15,731 nt of DNA, from contig DBCM01000061.1 in assembly GCA_002293045.1 (NCBI GenBank), positions 952-16,682 of the forward strand, in the 5' to 3' direction. The stretch's first letter is position 1; each line of letters begins with the position of its first letter. This DNA is from Flavobacteriales bacterium UBA958 (GTDB lineage Bacteria; Bacteroidota; Bacteroidia; Flavobacteriales_D; Crocinitomicaceae). Of the stretch, positions 1 through 7,579 are shown in pieces. A program made the position numbers and the translations under genes. A model generated the notes under the pieces. The model did no database searches and was not told the origin of the DNA. It saw nothing but the letters and a program-made list of their open reading frames with translations.

Positions 1-41
1 AGTTTTTCTTTCAATACCGATTCAAAGGTCTCTTTTTCCAT
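1..41 (-). CDS. Start of an unidentified gene downstream of the sigma factor gene (partial)
   Basis: An ATG on the minus strand at 41-39 opens a frame that reads MEKETFESVLKEK and runs off the left edge. It begins one base after the sigma factor stop codon (TAA-T-ATG), so the two genes are probably co-transcribed and translationally coupled. Genes directly downstream of ECF sigma factors often encode an anti-sigma factor or a small regulatory membrane protein. That is only a possibility here, because thirteen residues are too few to identify the product. Confidence 0.55.
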   Translation of the reverse strand, partial: MEKETFESVLKEK

Positions 42-42
42 A

Positions 43-567
43 TTATCTTTCTTCTATACGTTGTCTTAAGTAAGCTCTTGCTCGTAAATATTGGGATTTT
101 GATGTGCTTTCGGAAATATTCAGTTGTTCAGCAATTTCTTGATGTGAATACCCTTCGATGGCAAATAAATTAAAAACTACACGATATCCAGTTGGCATTT
201 TTTGAATCAACGCGATCAAATCTTCTGCCATTAATTGCGAAGAGATTTCTTCTTTTACCTCAATGCGATACGAAACATCGTCTATGTTTTTGTCGGTAAC
301 GAAACGTTGATTCTTTCGGAGTTGATCAAGGCAACTATTTACCATAATCCTTCGGATCCATCCTTCGAGCGGACCTTCCGCTTTAAAATCCGATAGTTTA
401 TTAAATACCTTAACCATCCCTATCTGAAACACATCTTCCGTTTCGGCATGGTCCTTCATATACCGCGCGCAAACCGCCAACATTTTAGGAGCAAACTTGT
501 CAAACAACGCTTTTTGAGCCCTTGGTTTACCTTTCAAACATTCCTGCACAAGTAACGCATCTTCCAT
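43..567 (-). CDS. ECF-type RNA polymerase sigma factor (sigma-70 family)
   Basis: This is a 174-residue extracytoplasmic-function sigma factor that would direct core RNA polymerase to a specific promoter set. Region 2 spans roughly residues 20-88 and includes the -10 recognition and melting segment around DVFQIGMVKVFNKL and EGWIRRIMVNSCLDQLRKN. Region 4 spans roughly residues 113-170, with the pattern MPTGYRVVFNLFAIEGYSHQ and a helix-turn-helix around residues 139-165 (HQEIAEQLNISESTSKSQ) that would bind the -35 region. There is no region 1.1 or region 3, as expected for the ECF group, and the length is typical. The start at 567 is the only ATG that preserves the N-terminal helix before region 2. 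The gene is divergent from the thioredoxin-like gene at 615 and is followed one base later by another gene. The regulon and the activating signal cannot be read from the sequence. Confidence 0.93.
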   Translation of the reverse strand: MEDALLVQECLKGKPRAQKALFDKFAPKMLAVCARYMKDHAETEDVFQIGMVKVFNKLSDFKAEGPLEGWIRRIMVNSCLDQLRKNQRFVTDKNIDDVSYRIEVKEEISSQLMAEDLIALIQKMPTGYRVVFNLFAIEGYSHQEIAEQLNISESTSKSQYLRARAYLRQRIEER

Positions 568-585
568 GGGCTCGCGACTATTGAC

Positions 586-593
586 TATTTTTG
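586..593 (+). promoter_or_regulatory. Candidate -7 element for the TlpA-like gene
   Basis: TATTTTTG matches the Bacteroidota -7 consensus TAnnTTTG exactly and lies 21 bases before the ATG at 615. No convincing TTG/TTTG -33 box is seen at the usual distance. If real, transcription starts near 598, which favours ATG 615 over the in-frame TTG at 591 as the translation start. Confidence 0.45.
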
Positions 594-614
594 AAGAATA
601 AAGGTTGCATAGAC

Positions 615-1853
615 ATGGGAAAGGTACATATTTTAATTTTGTTTGTTTTTAATTCGTGGCTCATGAGTTCGGTTAATTGGGCACAAGAGAATCCGGAAAT
701 CCGATACCATGCATCGCTGGAACTCAATGATCGAAGAGCGATACCATTGGATGTTAGCTATGCGGCGGGAAAACAACCTCGACTAACTATATACAATGGT
801 GAGGAACGCATCGATTTGCGTTTTATCGCTGAAAAAAACGATTCGATTTACATGGAATTCCCTGAAATTGCTGGGAAAATTGTATTTCACAAACAAACCT
901 TAAGCGGGCGTTGGATCAATTTAAATAAATCCAATGCCACTTCGTATCCCTTTTTATTTTATTCTGTAGCGGAAGGAATAGACCCCCGCTTTGATTTACC
1001 CTTAGACCTCATTGCCCCGATATTCGAAGGAACCTTTGACGTGATTTTTACGGATTCCGAAGGCGACGCGAAGGGCATTGGTATCTTTAAACAACGTGGA
1101 AGTAACATAGAAGGAACATTCCGGACAGAAACCGGCGATTACCGGTATTTAGCGGGAGGTGTTTTTAATGGGGTGATGAAATTGAGTTGCTTTGATGGGG
1201 TTCATGCCTTCTTATTCGAAGCGGCATTGGATGCGGATGACTCTACTGTAATGCGTGGGGACTTCTATTCTGGCAGTAAATATCATGCAACTTGGACAGG
1301 TGTTTTAAACCCAAACGCCAACCAAACGCCACCAAACGCAATAAGCTGGCCGACCGAATCTTTGGCGGCATTAAACATTAGCATAAAAACCAAGAGGGGA
1401 AAACAAAAGACCCTAGACTCCGACTTCTTTCATGGAAAACCAAGCGTGATTCAGCTCATGGGAACGTGGTGTCCGAATTGCCTCGATGAAAGTAAATATT
1501 TCATTGAATTAAGCCAGCTAACCTCGTTTAAGGACATTCGTTTTATTGGAATTGGATTTGAACATGGCAACTCAGATAAAGACCGCATGGCACGCTTAAA
1601 GAAATATCAAAAAAAAATGGGTTTTACCTACCCCCTATATCTAGGCGGTGGAGCTTCCACGAAAGAGGCCCATGCTGTTTTTAATCAACTGAATGGTATT
1701 TTCTCTTTTCCAACCACCATTTTTCTTGACAAAAAAGGACGAATTGTACAAGTGAATTCGGGATTTGATGGCCCCGCTACCGGTGTATTTTATCAATCGA
1801 TGCGAGAAGAAACAGAACGTTTATTGTTAAAATTACTCGAAGCTAATGAATAG
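615..1853 (+). CDS. Exported TlpA-like thioredoxin-fold protein
   Basis: The product (412 residues from ATG 615) is a predicted periplasmic thiol-disulfide oxidoreductase. Residues 1-24 form a signal peptide with a hydrophobic core (VHILILFVF) and a probable cleavage site near NWAQ. There is no lipobox cysteine. Residues 25 to about 235 form a beta-rich region with the pattern GTFRTETGDYRYLAGG and LSCFDGVHAFLFEA, seen in front of many Bacteroidota TlpA/peroxiredoxin-like proteins. Residues 255-412 are the thioredoxin fold, with the redox motif WCPNC (cysteines 286 and 289) and the cis-proline motif FSFPTTIFLD (Pro366). Thioredoxins of this type reduce or shuffle disulfides in exported proteins such as cytochrome maturation factors, but the partner here is unknown. 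An in-frame TTG at 591 would add eight polar residues before the signal peptide and overlaps the candidate promoter, so I rejected it as the start. Confidence 0.85.
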   Translation: MGKVHILILFVFNSWLMSSVNWAQENPEIRYHASLELNDRRAIPLDVSYAAGKQPRLTIYNGEERIDLRFIAEKNDSIYMEFPEIAGKIVFHKQTLSGRWINLNKSNATSYPFLFYSVAEGIDPRFDLPLDLIAPIFEGTFDVIFTDSEGDAKGIGIFKQRGSNIEGTFRTETGDYRYLAGGVFNGVMKLSCFDGVHAFLFEAALDADDSTVMRGDFYSGSKYHATWTGVLNPNANQTPPNAISWPTESLAALNISIKTKRGKQKTLDSDFFHGKPSVIQLMGTWCPNCLDESKYFIELSQLTSFKDIRFIGIGFEHGNSDKDRMARLKKYQKKMGFTYPLYLGGGASTKEAHAVFNQLNGIFSFPTTIFLDKKGRIVQVNSGFDGPATGVFYQSMREETERLLLKLLEANE

Positions 1854-1871
1854 CATATATATTCTAATTCC

Positions 1872-1879
1872 TACCTTTG
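1872..1879 (+). promoter_or_regulatory. Candidate -7 element for the yicC-gmk-nadD operon
   Basis: TACCTTTG matches TAnnTTTG exactly, 16 bases before the yicC ATG. It implies a leader of about ten bases. The -33 box is not evident, and the element sits just after the stop codon of the preceding gene. Confidence 0.5.
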
Positions 1880-1895
1880 AACAAAAAGAAGCAGC

Positions 1896-2759
1896 ATGTG
1901 GTCAATGACGGGATTTGGAAAAAGTAGCGGTGTATTCGAGGGCAAGAAGCGTTCCATTGAAATTCGCTCGTTGAATGGAAAAGGGCTAGACCTAACGGTA
2001 AAAGTTCCATCTGCTTTCCGCAGCATAGAATCAATCATTAGAACGGAAATCGGGCAATCCTTAGAGCGAGGTAAAGTTGACGTAGGATTATACCTTGAAG
2101 ACAGCCCGAATATAAAAGTGAGTAACATTGACTTCTCCCTTGCAAAAGCATATATAGCAGACATTAAACAGTTATTACGCGAGGAAGCTCTTGAACCCGC
2201 GGAATGGGTTGGAACGCTAACCGCATTGCCGGGAGTAATTAAACAACCATCGGAAGAAATCACCGAAGAAGAACAACAGTTTATTCTTGGCTTATTAAGC
2301 GAGGCGATTCAGTCTACCATGAACTTTCGAGAGACAGAGGGTAAGACCTTAAGGGATGACTTAGAATCTTCCTTACTTCAAATTGAAACCTTGGTTTCAC
2401 AACTTGAACCCTTTGAAAAAGAACGCATTGTGGCGGCTCGTGCGCGATTGGAACAGGCGGTAAAAGAAATCGACAACCAGGACATTCAGAATCGTGTAGA
2501 GCAAGAGCTCCTATTTTACATGGATAAGTTGGATGTTTCAGAAGAAAAAATAAGACTAAATAGTCACATTAGCTATTTTCGGGAAACCATGGACTCAAAC
2601 GAATCCAGCGGAAAAAAACTCGGATTCATAGTACAGGAAATGGGCCGAGAAATCAACACCTTGGGAAGTAAAAGCAATCATGCGATGATGCAACGAATGA
2701 TTGTGGAAATGAAAAATCACCTAGAAAAAATCAAAGAACAGGTTCAAAATGTCCTCTAA
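1896..2759 (+). CDS. yicC: YicC/YloC-family endoribonuclease
   Basis: The 287-residue protein has the usual length of this family. The N-terminal YicC-like domain begins with the hallmark SMTGFG (residues 3-8) and covers about the first 150 residues. The C-terminal DUF1732 domain shows the signature EEKIRLNSHISYFRE, SGKKLGFIVQEMGREINTLG and SK, ending with MKNHLEKIKEQVQNVL. Family members in E. coli and B. subtilis have been described as endoribonucleases; the E. coli protein is linked to small-RNA turnover. Here the gene opens a three-gene operon and overlaps gmk by 11 bases, which suggests translational coupling. A yicC-gmk neighbourhood is common across bacteria. The start codon is well supported by the conserved N-terminal motif. 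Confidence 0.95.
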   Translation: MWSMTGFGKSSGVFEGKKRSIEIRSLNGKGLDLTVKVPSAFRSIESIIRTEIGQSLERGKVDVGLYLEDSPNIKVSNIDFSLAKAYIADIKQLLREEALEPAEWVGTLTALPGVIKQPSEEITEEEQQFILGLLSEAIQSTMNFRETEGKTLRDDLESSLLQIETLVSQLEPFEKERIVAARARLEQAVKEIDNQDIQNRVEQELLFYMDKLDVSEEKIRLNSHISYFRETMDSNESSGKKLGFIVQEMGREINTLGSKSNHAMMQRMIVEMKNHLEKIKEQVQNVL

Positions 2760-3333
2760 GCCTTTACGTCTTGGGAAGTCAATTATAGTCTCTGCACCCT
2801 CTGGCGCAGGAAAAACCACCATTGTACGAAGATTAATGGCAGAAATACCCGCTTTGGCCTTTTCTATTTCAGCCTGCTCTAGAAGTGCGCGGCCGATGGA
2901 ACAAGAGGGTAAGGATTATTATTTTTTAGGCGTAGAGGGCTTTCGTCAAGCCATAGCAAATGGAGAATTCATTGAGTGGGAAGAAGTTTATACCGATCAT
3001 TACTATGGGACCTTAAAGCGAGAGGTTCAGCGCTTATGGGATGAAGGCAAGGTGATTATTTTCGATGTGGATGTGGTCGGCGGCCTAAATTTAAAAGCGC
3101 TCTTCAAAGAACACGCATTATCTGTTTTTATACAGCCACCAAGTGTTGAAGTTCTTGAAAAAAGACTGCGGGCCAGAGAAACAGAAAGCGAAGAGCGAAT
3201 AGCACTAAGAATTAAAAAATCATCGTGGGAGCTTTCACAAGCGGAATCCTTTGATGTTTGCATTCTTAATGAGCACTTAGAAGTGGCGGTTTCGGAAGCG
3301 ATTACGCAGGTAAACCAATTCATTTCGCTGTGA
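2749..3333 (+). CDS. gmk: Guanylate kinase
   Basis: Guanylate kinase (194 residues) phosphorylates GMP to GDP with ATP, in the cytoplasm, feeding GTP and dGTP synthesis. The Walker A P-loop is SAPSGAGKTT at residues 15-24. The GMP-binding segment SACSRSARPMEQEGKDYYFL follows at about residues 41-60, then the EWEEVYTDHYYGT motif, the IIFDVDVVGG strand and a C-terminal lid region with RLRARETESEERIALRI. Length and motif order are normal. The start ATG lies inside yicC in a different frame (11-base overlap), and the 3' end overlaps nadD by four bases, so all three genes are probably translated as one coupled unit. Confidence 0.96.
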   Translation: MSSKPLRLGKSIIVSAPSGAGKTTIVRRLMAEIPALAFSISACSRSARPMEQEGKDYYFLGVEGFRQAIANGEFIEWEEVYTDHYYGTLKREVQRLWDEGKVIIFDVDVVGGLNLKALFKEHALSVFIQPPSVEVLEKRLRARETESEERIALRIKKSSWELSQAESFDVCILNEHLEVAVSEAITQVNQFISL

Positions 3334-3920
3334 AAATAGGGTTGTTTTTTGGTTCATTCAATCCCATTCATACCGGGCATCTCATATTAGCAGAAGGGGT
3401 CATGAATGAAACTGACTTGGATCAGGTGTGGTTTGTGGTAACTCCACACAATCCCACCAAGAAAAAATCAAATCTATTAGCAGACCATCATCGATTGAAC
3501 ATGGTAAGAGAAGCCATTCACGAAAATATAAAGTTTCGGGCTTCGGACATTGAATTCCATCTCGCACAACCCAATTACACGTCGGTGACACTAACGCATT
3601 TAAGGGATCGGCATCCGGAACATACCTTTTCATTGATTGTTGGGGAAGACAATTTAAGGGGCATGAACAGTTGGTATAATGCCGAATTTATTCGCGCTAA
3701 CTATAGAATCTTGGTATATCCGCGAAGTATTCAAGCCAATGAGGCGGTTTCCTTGGAAGAAGAATCATCGCATGGAAACATTGAGTATTTATCCGCAGTC
3801 CCTTCCCTCGAACTGTCTTCTAGTCAAATTCGGGCCTTGATTAAACAGCAGAAAAGCATAAAATACATGGTGTCAGAATCTGTAGAACGGATGATTAAGG
3901 AAATGGGGTTTTATCGCTAA
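3330..3920 (+). CDS. nadD: Nicotinate-nucleotide adenylyltransferase
   Basis: NadD (196 residues) transfers AMP from ATP to nicotinate mononucleotide, giving deamido-NAD in NAD biosynthesis. The nucleotidyltransferase signature GSFNPIHTGH is at residues 8-17. Downstream are TPHNPTKKK (substrate-binding), the IVGEDNL segment with the SWYN pocket region, and the second ATP-binding motif, here LSSSQIR in place of the usual ISSTxIR. The start is GTG at 3330, overlapping the gmk stop by four bases (GTGA). That start places the first beta strand (KIGLFFGSF) in its normal position, so it is well supported. The stop codon overlaps, tail to tail, the stop of the methyltransferase gene on the other strand. 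Confidence 0.95.
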   Translation: MKIGLFFGSFNPIHTGHLILAEGVMNETDLDQVWFVVTPHNPTKKKSNLLADHHRLNMVREAIHENIKFRASDIEFHLAQPNYTSVTLTHLRDRHPEHTFSLIVGEDNLRGMNSWYNAEFIRANYRILVYPRSIQANEAVSLEEESSHGNIEYLSAVPSLELSSSQIRALIKQQKSIKYMVSESVERMIKEMGFYR

Positions 3921-4465
3921 TCCGCTTTTAGTGCAGGATTTAATAAGCTTGCACACTCCCATAAAACCACACCAACACATACGCTGACATTCAAACTGTG
4001 CTTTGTTCCAAACTGAGGAATCTCAAGCACCCCATCGCATTGGTCTATGACGTCTTGGTTTACTCCGTTTACTTCATTGCCAAAAACCAAGGCAATTCGT
4101 GAATCAATGCGTTTTTTTAAGTGCTGAAGCATTATGGTTTTCTCTGCCTGTTCTAGCGCATAAATCGTATACCCCGCTTTTTTTAGTTTAAGAATCGCAT
4201 CTAAGGTGTTCGAAGTATAGCTCCAAGCAACGGTTTCTGTTGCGCCTAATGCGGTACGATGAATGTCTCGATGAGGCGGTACAGGTGTGATTCCGCACAA
4301 CATAATCTCTTGTATATTAAACGCGTCTGAGGTTCTGAATACGGAGCCAACGTTTTCGAAGGAACGAATATCATCTAAAACCACCACCACGGGCAACTTT
4401 TCTTGTGTAATGAACTCTTCCGGAGAGCAGCGGTTTAATTCCCAGAGTTTTAGTTTTTTGTTCAT
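3917..4465 (-). CDS. SpoU/TrmH-family RNA 2'-O-methyltransferase
   Basis: This 182-residue protein belongs to the SPOUT (alpha/beta-knot) superfamily and should transfer a methyl group from S-adenosylmethionine to a ribose 2'-OH of tRNA or rRNA. The three family motifs are present: motif 1 ENVGSVFRTSDAF (Asn38, Arg44), motif 2 LVFGNEVNGV (about residues 127-135) and motif 3 EIPQFGTKHSLNVSV (about residues 148-162), which forms the knot and SAM pocket. It lacks the N-terminal L30e-like substrate domain of RlmB-type enzymes, so it is a short form similar to TrmH/TrmL. The exact target nucleotide cannot be read from the sequence. The gene converges with nadD with a four-base overlap (CTAA carries both stops) and diverges from mutS. 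Confidence 0.9.
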   Translation of the reverse strand: MNKKLKLWELNRCSPEEFITQEKLPVVVVLDDIRSFENVGSVFRTSDAFNIQEIMLCGITPVPPHRDIHRTALGATETVAWSYTSNTLDAILKLKKAGYTIYALEQAEKTIMLQHLKKRIDSRIALVFGNEVNGVNQDVIDQCDGVLEIPQFGTKHSLNVSVCVGVVLWECASLLNPALKAD

Positions 4466-4466
4466 G

Positions 4467-4493
4467 TTGAAAAGTCCTTTGTGCTTAATTTTG
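4467..4493 (+). promoter_or_regulatory. Candidate mutS promoter
   Basis: TAATTTTG at 4486-4493 matches TAnnTTTG exactly. A TTG at 4467-4469 sits 16 bases upstream, slightly closer than the usual 17-23. The implied transcription start near 4499 lies downstream of the in-frame GTG at 4481 and upstream of the TTG at 4547, so it supports the latter as the mutS start. Confidence 0.45.
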
Positions 4494-4546
4494 ATTTTCG
4501 GGTAAGTCCTCCTAAATTAGATGCTAAATTCCGAAATCTAACTCAT

Positions 4547-7177
4547 TTGGCGAAATCTACCTCCAGCGAAGAAACCCCGTTGATGAAACAATATCATCAG
4601 ATCAAAGCTAAACACCCGGGTGCTTTATTGCTATTTCGTGTAGGGGATTTCTATGAAACCTTTGGTGAGGATGCTGTAAAAACCTCGCGAATCCTAGGGA
4701 TTGTATTAACTAAGCGAAAAAATGGGGCCGCGGCAGAAATCGATTTGGCGGGCTTTCCTCACCATTCTCTTGAAACCTATTTACCTAAATTAGTTCGTGC
4801 CGGACAACGTGTAGCAGTTTGCGACCAGTTGGAAGACCCTAAAATGACCAAAACCATCGTTAAGCGCGGAGTTACGGAATTAGTCACCCCAGGCGTGGCC
4901 TTCAACGACCAAGTCTTAACACAAAAAAGCAACAATTTTCTTGCGGCAATTCATTTTGGGAAGCATAGTGTTGGGGTTGCATTTTTAGATGTCTCTACCG
5001 GTGAGTTCCTGCTAGGAGAAGGAAACATTCAGCGGGTTGAGAAGCTCTTATCCGTTTTCAATCCAGCAGAAATTGTTTATCAAAAACAAAAACAAGAGGA
5101 CTTTCGTGCACTGCAATTCACGATGGATTGTTTTTATCGCCTGGACGATTGGATTTTCACGTCTGACTTTGCGGAGGATCATTTGGCCACCCATTTTGGA
5201 ACAAAAAATTTAGCGGGGTTCGGAGTTGCAGAATACACTTGTGGGATCATTGCCGCATCTGCAGCGCTCCACTACGTAAAAGAAAACCAACTGCAAGCCC
5301 TGCATCACATTCGCTCAATTTCACGCATTGAAGAGAAAGAACATCTTTGGCTTGACCGATTCACGATTAAAAACCTAGAGTTAGTTTATCCACAACAGGA
5401 ACGAGCTACCACCCTTCTAGACGTTATTGATTTCACATTAACCGCCATGGGAGGTCGTTTGTTGAAGCGCTGGCTGCTTTTGCCGCTAACAAATCTTCAG
5501 CAAATTCACGCAAGAAATGGGGCTGTAGCCTGGTTTTATTCCCATGAACAGCCAACCGCAGCCATTAGAACTCAATTGTCTTCCTGTGGAGACCTTGAAC
5601 GGCTGATTTCAAAAGTGGCGGTCGGTAAGGTTAATCCGAGAGAAATTAGACACATACACCGAAGCCTAACGCTGATTGATCCAATTCAAGAACTGCTCAG
5701 CCAAGGCAATTCAAATCCGATGATTGGTCAGCTTTCTGGCTCTTTTAAAGCGTGTGGTGAGTTGCTCCGCCAAATCGATGAAACCATTGATCCTTCACCT
5801 GCCCTTGCCATTGGTAAAGGCGAAGTCATTAAAGCGGGGGTTAACATAGAACTCGATGAATTACGTAAGATTTCAACCAACGGTAAGCAATATTTACAAG
5901 AATTACAAGATCGAGAAGCTGAAAAAACAGGCATCACCAGTTTAAAAATCGCCTACAATAATGTATTTGGGTATTACATTGAAGTTAGAAACACACACAA
6001 AGACAAAGTCCCTTCGGAATGGATTAGACGCCAAACCTTAGTTAATGCCGAACGATACATTACGGAAGAATTAAAGGAGTACGAAGAAAAAATACTCGGT
6101 GCCGAAGCAAAAATCTTTGCCCTTGAACAACAACTGTATAACGAATTATTGGTTTCCATGGCAACCCATGTGGGGGTCATTCAGCAAAATGCATCAACCT
6201 TAGCTCGCTTAGATGTACTGAGTAGTTTTGCCGTATTGGCCATGGAACAACACTATTGTTTGCCCGAGGTTAATGAGTCTCTTGTGATTCACATCGAAGA
6301 AGGACGTCACCCGGTTATAGAAAAACAATTAAAAGCAGGGGAACTATACGTGGCTAATGATTTGTATTTGTCTAATGATGACCAACAAATCATGATGATT
6401 ACTGGGCCGAATATGAGTGGAAAAAGTGCGGTATTAAGGCAGACCGCGTTAATCGTAATCTTAGCACAAATCGGGTCCTTTGTTCCTGCAAAAAGCGCCA
6501 GCATCGGGTTAATTGACAAAGTTTTTACTCGCGTGGGGGCATCCGATAACTTGTCTGCAGGAGAATCAACCTTTATGGTCGAAATGAATGAAACGGCGAG
6601 TATTCTTAATAACCTCTCGGAACGAAGCCTTGTAATTCTAGATGAAATTGGACGAGGAACCAGCACCTATGATGGAATTTCAATTGCCTGGTCGATAACG
6701 GAATACCTCCATGAAAACAAGAAACATCGGCCAAAAACACTGTTCGCAACCCACTACCATGAGCTAAATGAAATGGCAGGGAGATTCGATCGCATTAAAA
6801 ACTATTCTATAGCCGTTAAAGAATTAGGAAAAAACATCTTGTTTTTAAGAAAGTTAGTTGCTGGAGGCAGTGAACATTCGTTTGGTATTCACGTGGCTCG
6901 GCTAGCGGGTATGCCTGATTGGGTGGTTGCTCGTGCAGAACATGTGCTTAAAGATTTGGAAAACAGCCACCAACAGGTGGGCCAATCAGACCTAGCTTTA
7001 CTCGGAAAGCCCGCTAAAAACAAGAAAGACGCTCCCATGCAACTCAGTTTTTTTCAGCTCAACGACCCGGTATTGGAACAAATTCATGAAAAGCTAATTG
7101 CCATAGACATCAATGTGTTAACTCCAGTTGAAGCCTTAATGAAGCTGCATGAAATAAAAAAACTCACCGGGGGCTAA
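4547..7177 (+). CDS. mutS: DNA mismatch repair protein MutS
   Basis: MutS recognises base mismatches and small loops and recruits MutL. The mismatch-reading Phe-X-Glu motif is in GDFYETF, the connector and lever domains occupy the middle, and the C-terminal ATPase has Walker A TGPNMSGKS (from residue 619), the STFMVEM signature, Walker B LVILDEIGRGTSTYDG (Asp699, Glu700) and the switch ATHYHEL. The C-terminus ends with a typical helix-hairpin region (TPVEALMKLHEIKKL). I place the start at TTG 4547, giving 876 residues. The Phe and Glu of the reading motif then fall at 35 and 37, almost exactly as in E. coli MutS (36 and 38), and the protein begins AKSTSSEETPLMKQY, the usual Bacteroidota opening. 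A GTG at 4481 would add 22 atypical residues and overlaps the candidate promoter. ATG 4583 would delete the conserved ETPLM segment. Confidence 0.95.
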   Translation: MAKSTSSEETPLMKQYHQIKAKHPGALLLFRVGDFYETFGEDAVKTSRILGIVLTKRKNGAAAEIDLAGFPHHSLETYLPKLVRAGQRVAVCDQLEDPKMTKTIVKRGVTELVTPGVAFNDQVLTQKSNNFLAAIHFGKHSVGVAFLDVSTGEFLLGEGNIQRVEKLLSVFNPAEIVYQKQKQEDFRALQFTMDCFYRLDDWIFTSDFAEDHLATHFGTKNLAGFGVAEYTCGIIAASAALHYVKENQLQALHHIRSISRIEEKEHLWLDRFTIKNLELVYPQQERATTLLDVIDFTLTAMGGRLLKRWLLLPLTNLQQIHARNGAVAWFYSHEQPTAAIRTQLSSCGDLERLISKVAVGKVNPREIRHIHRSLTLIDPIQELLSQGNSNPMIGQLSGSFKACGELLRQIDETIDPSPALAIGKGEVIKAGVNIELDELRKISTNGKQYLQELQDREAEKTGITSLKIAYNNVFGYYIEVRNTHKDKVPSEWIRRQTLVNAERYITEELKEYEEKILGAEAKIFALEQQLYNELLVSMATHVGVIQQNASTLARLDVLSSFAVLAMEQHYCLPEVNESLVIHIEEGRHPVIEKQLKAGELYVANDLYLSNDDQQIMMITGPNMSGKSAVLRQTALIVILAQIGSFVPAKSASIGLIDKVFTRVGASDNLSAGESTFMVEMNETASILNNLSERSLVILDEIGRGTSTYDGISIAWSITEYLHENKKHRPKTLFATHYHELNEMAGRFDRIKNYSIAVKELGKNILFLRKLVAGGSEHSFGIHVARLAGMPDWVVARAEHVLKDLENSHQQVGQSDLALLGKPAKNKKDAPMQLSFFQLNDPVLEQIHEKLIAIDINVLTPVEALMKLHEIKKLTGG

Positions 7178-7184
7178 AATCCGT

Positions 7185-7215
7185 TTTGGATAAAAAATTG
7201 TTTTTTGTACATTTG
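7185..7215 (+). promoter_or_regulatory. Promoter of the tRNA-Gly/tRNA-Leu unit
   Basis: TTTG at 7185-7188, a 19-base spacer and TACATTTG at 7208-7215 match the Bacteroidota consensus (TTTG, about 19 bases, TAnnTTTG) at every defined base. The predicted transcription start is near 7220-7222, about 35 bases before the mature tRNA-Gly. This is the best promoter match in the window. Confidence 0.75.
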
Positions 7216-7221
7216 CAACGC

Positions 7222-7251
7222 ACAAGAAGTTAACCGAATGTTAACTCTTGT
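7222..7251 (+). repeat. Inverted repeat (hairpin) in the tRNA leader
   Basis: ACAAG(A)AGTTAAC, a loop CGAAT, and GTTAACTCTTGT form a 12-base-pair stem with a single bulged A at 7227. The stem starts at about the predicted transcription start and ends four bases before the tRNA-Gly 5' end. It could fold in the precursor RNA, protecting the leader or affecting RNase P processing, or act as a DNA operator. Neither role can be decided from the sequence. Confidence 0.7.
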
Positions 7252-7255
7252 ACAT

Positions 7256-7328
<73 letters not shown>

Positions 7329-7335
7329 CAGGATT

Positions 7336-7418
7336 GCTCGAGTGGTGGAATGGTAGACACGCCGGACTTAAAATCCTGTGGGCATTTGCCCGTGCGGGTT
7401 CAAGTCCCGCCTCGAGTA
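7336..7418 (+). tRNA. tRNA-Leu (anticodon UAA)
   Basis: This 83-base class II tRNA has acceptor strands GCTCGAG and CTCGAGT (the first pair is G-U), a long variable arm (GGGC/GCCC stem with loop ATTT), T arm GCGGG-TTCAAGT-CCCGC and anticodon TAA at 7369-7371. The discriminator is A, as leucyl-tRNA synthetase requires. CCA is not encoded. One oddity is a C-U mismatch in the anticodon stem (C7363 opposite T7377), flanked by normal pairs. Otherwise the fold is regular. The gene is followed at once by a terminator hairpin. Confidence 0.96.
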
Positions 7419-7421
7419 CAC

Positions 7422-7448
7422 AAAAAACCCGAAATTTCGGGTTTTTTT
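7422..7448 (+). terminator. Rho-independent terminator of the tRNA unit
   Basis: ACCCGAAATTTCGGGT is a perfect palindrome (stem CCCGA/TCGGG with an AATT loop), preceded by six A and followed by seven T. The A and T runs extend the stem and make it usable in both directions. It begins three bases after the tRNA-Leu gene. Confidence 0.9.
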
Positions 7449-7544
7449 ATTTTACAAAACATTCCTTGCCATTTATATAATGCAAAATCCTTTATAAAAT
7501 CACGATCGCTGGATTTAATCACAAAGTGAACCGCTTGAAATTTG

Positions 7545-7552
7545 TAACTTTG
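7545..7552 (+). promoter_or_regulatory. Candidate -7 element for the RND/MMPL gene
   Basis: TAACTTTG matches TAnnTTTG exactly, 27 bases before ATG 7580. No TTG box is found 17-23 bases upstream, so the call rests on the -7 match and its position. The rest of the space since the terminator (7449-7544) shows nothing recognisable. Confidence 0.45.
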
Positions 7553-7579
7553 TTTGTTTTTTAAGGTAAATACAAATCT

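Noticed and set aside
591..614. TTG start for the TlpA-like protein
   Set aside because: It overlaps the candidate -7 element and would put polar residues ahead of a good signal peptide that begins at ATG 615.
1871..2263. A 130-residue minus-strand open frame inside yicC, with similar antisense frames in gmk, nadD, mutS and the oxidoreductase gene
   Set aside because: All are shadows of clearly conserved genes and show no recognisable protein pattern.
7179..7200. Possible mutS terminator (ATCC-GTTTT-GGAT followed by A-rich sequence)
   Set aside because: The stem has only four pairs and no T run follows; the same bases contain the -33 box of the tRNA promoter.
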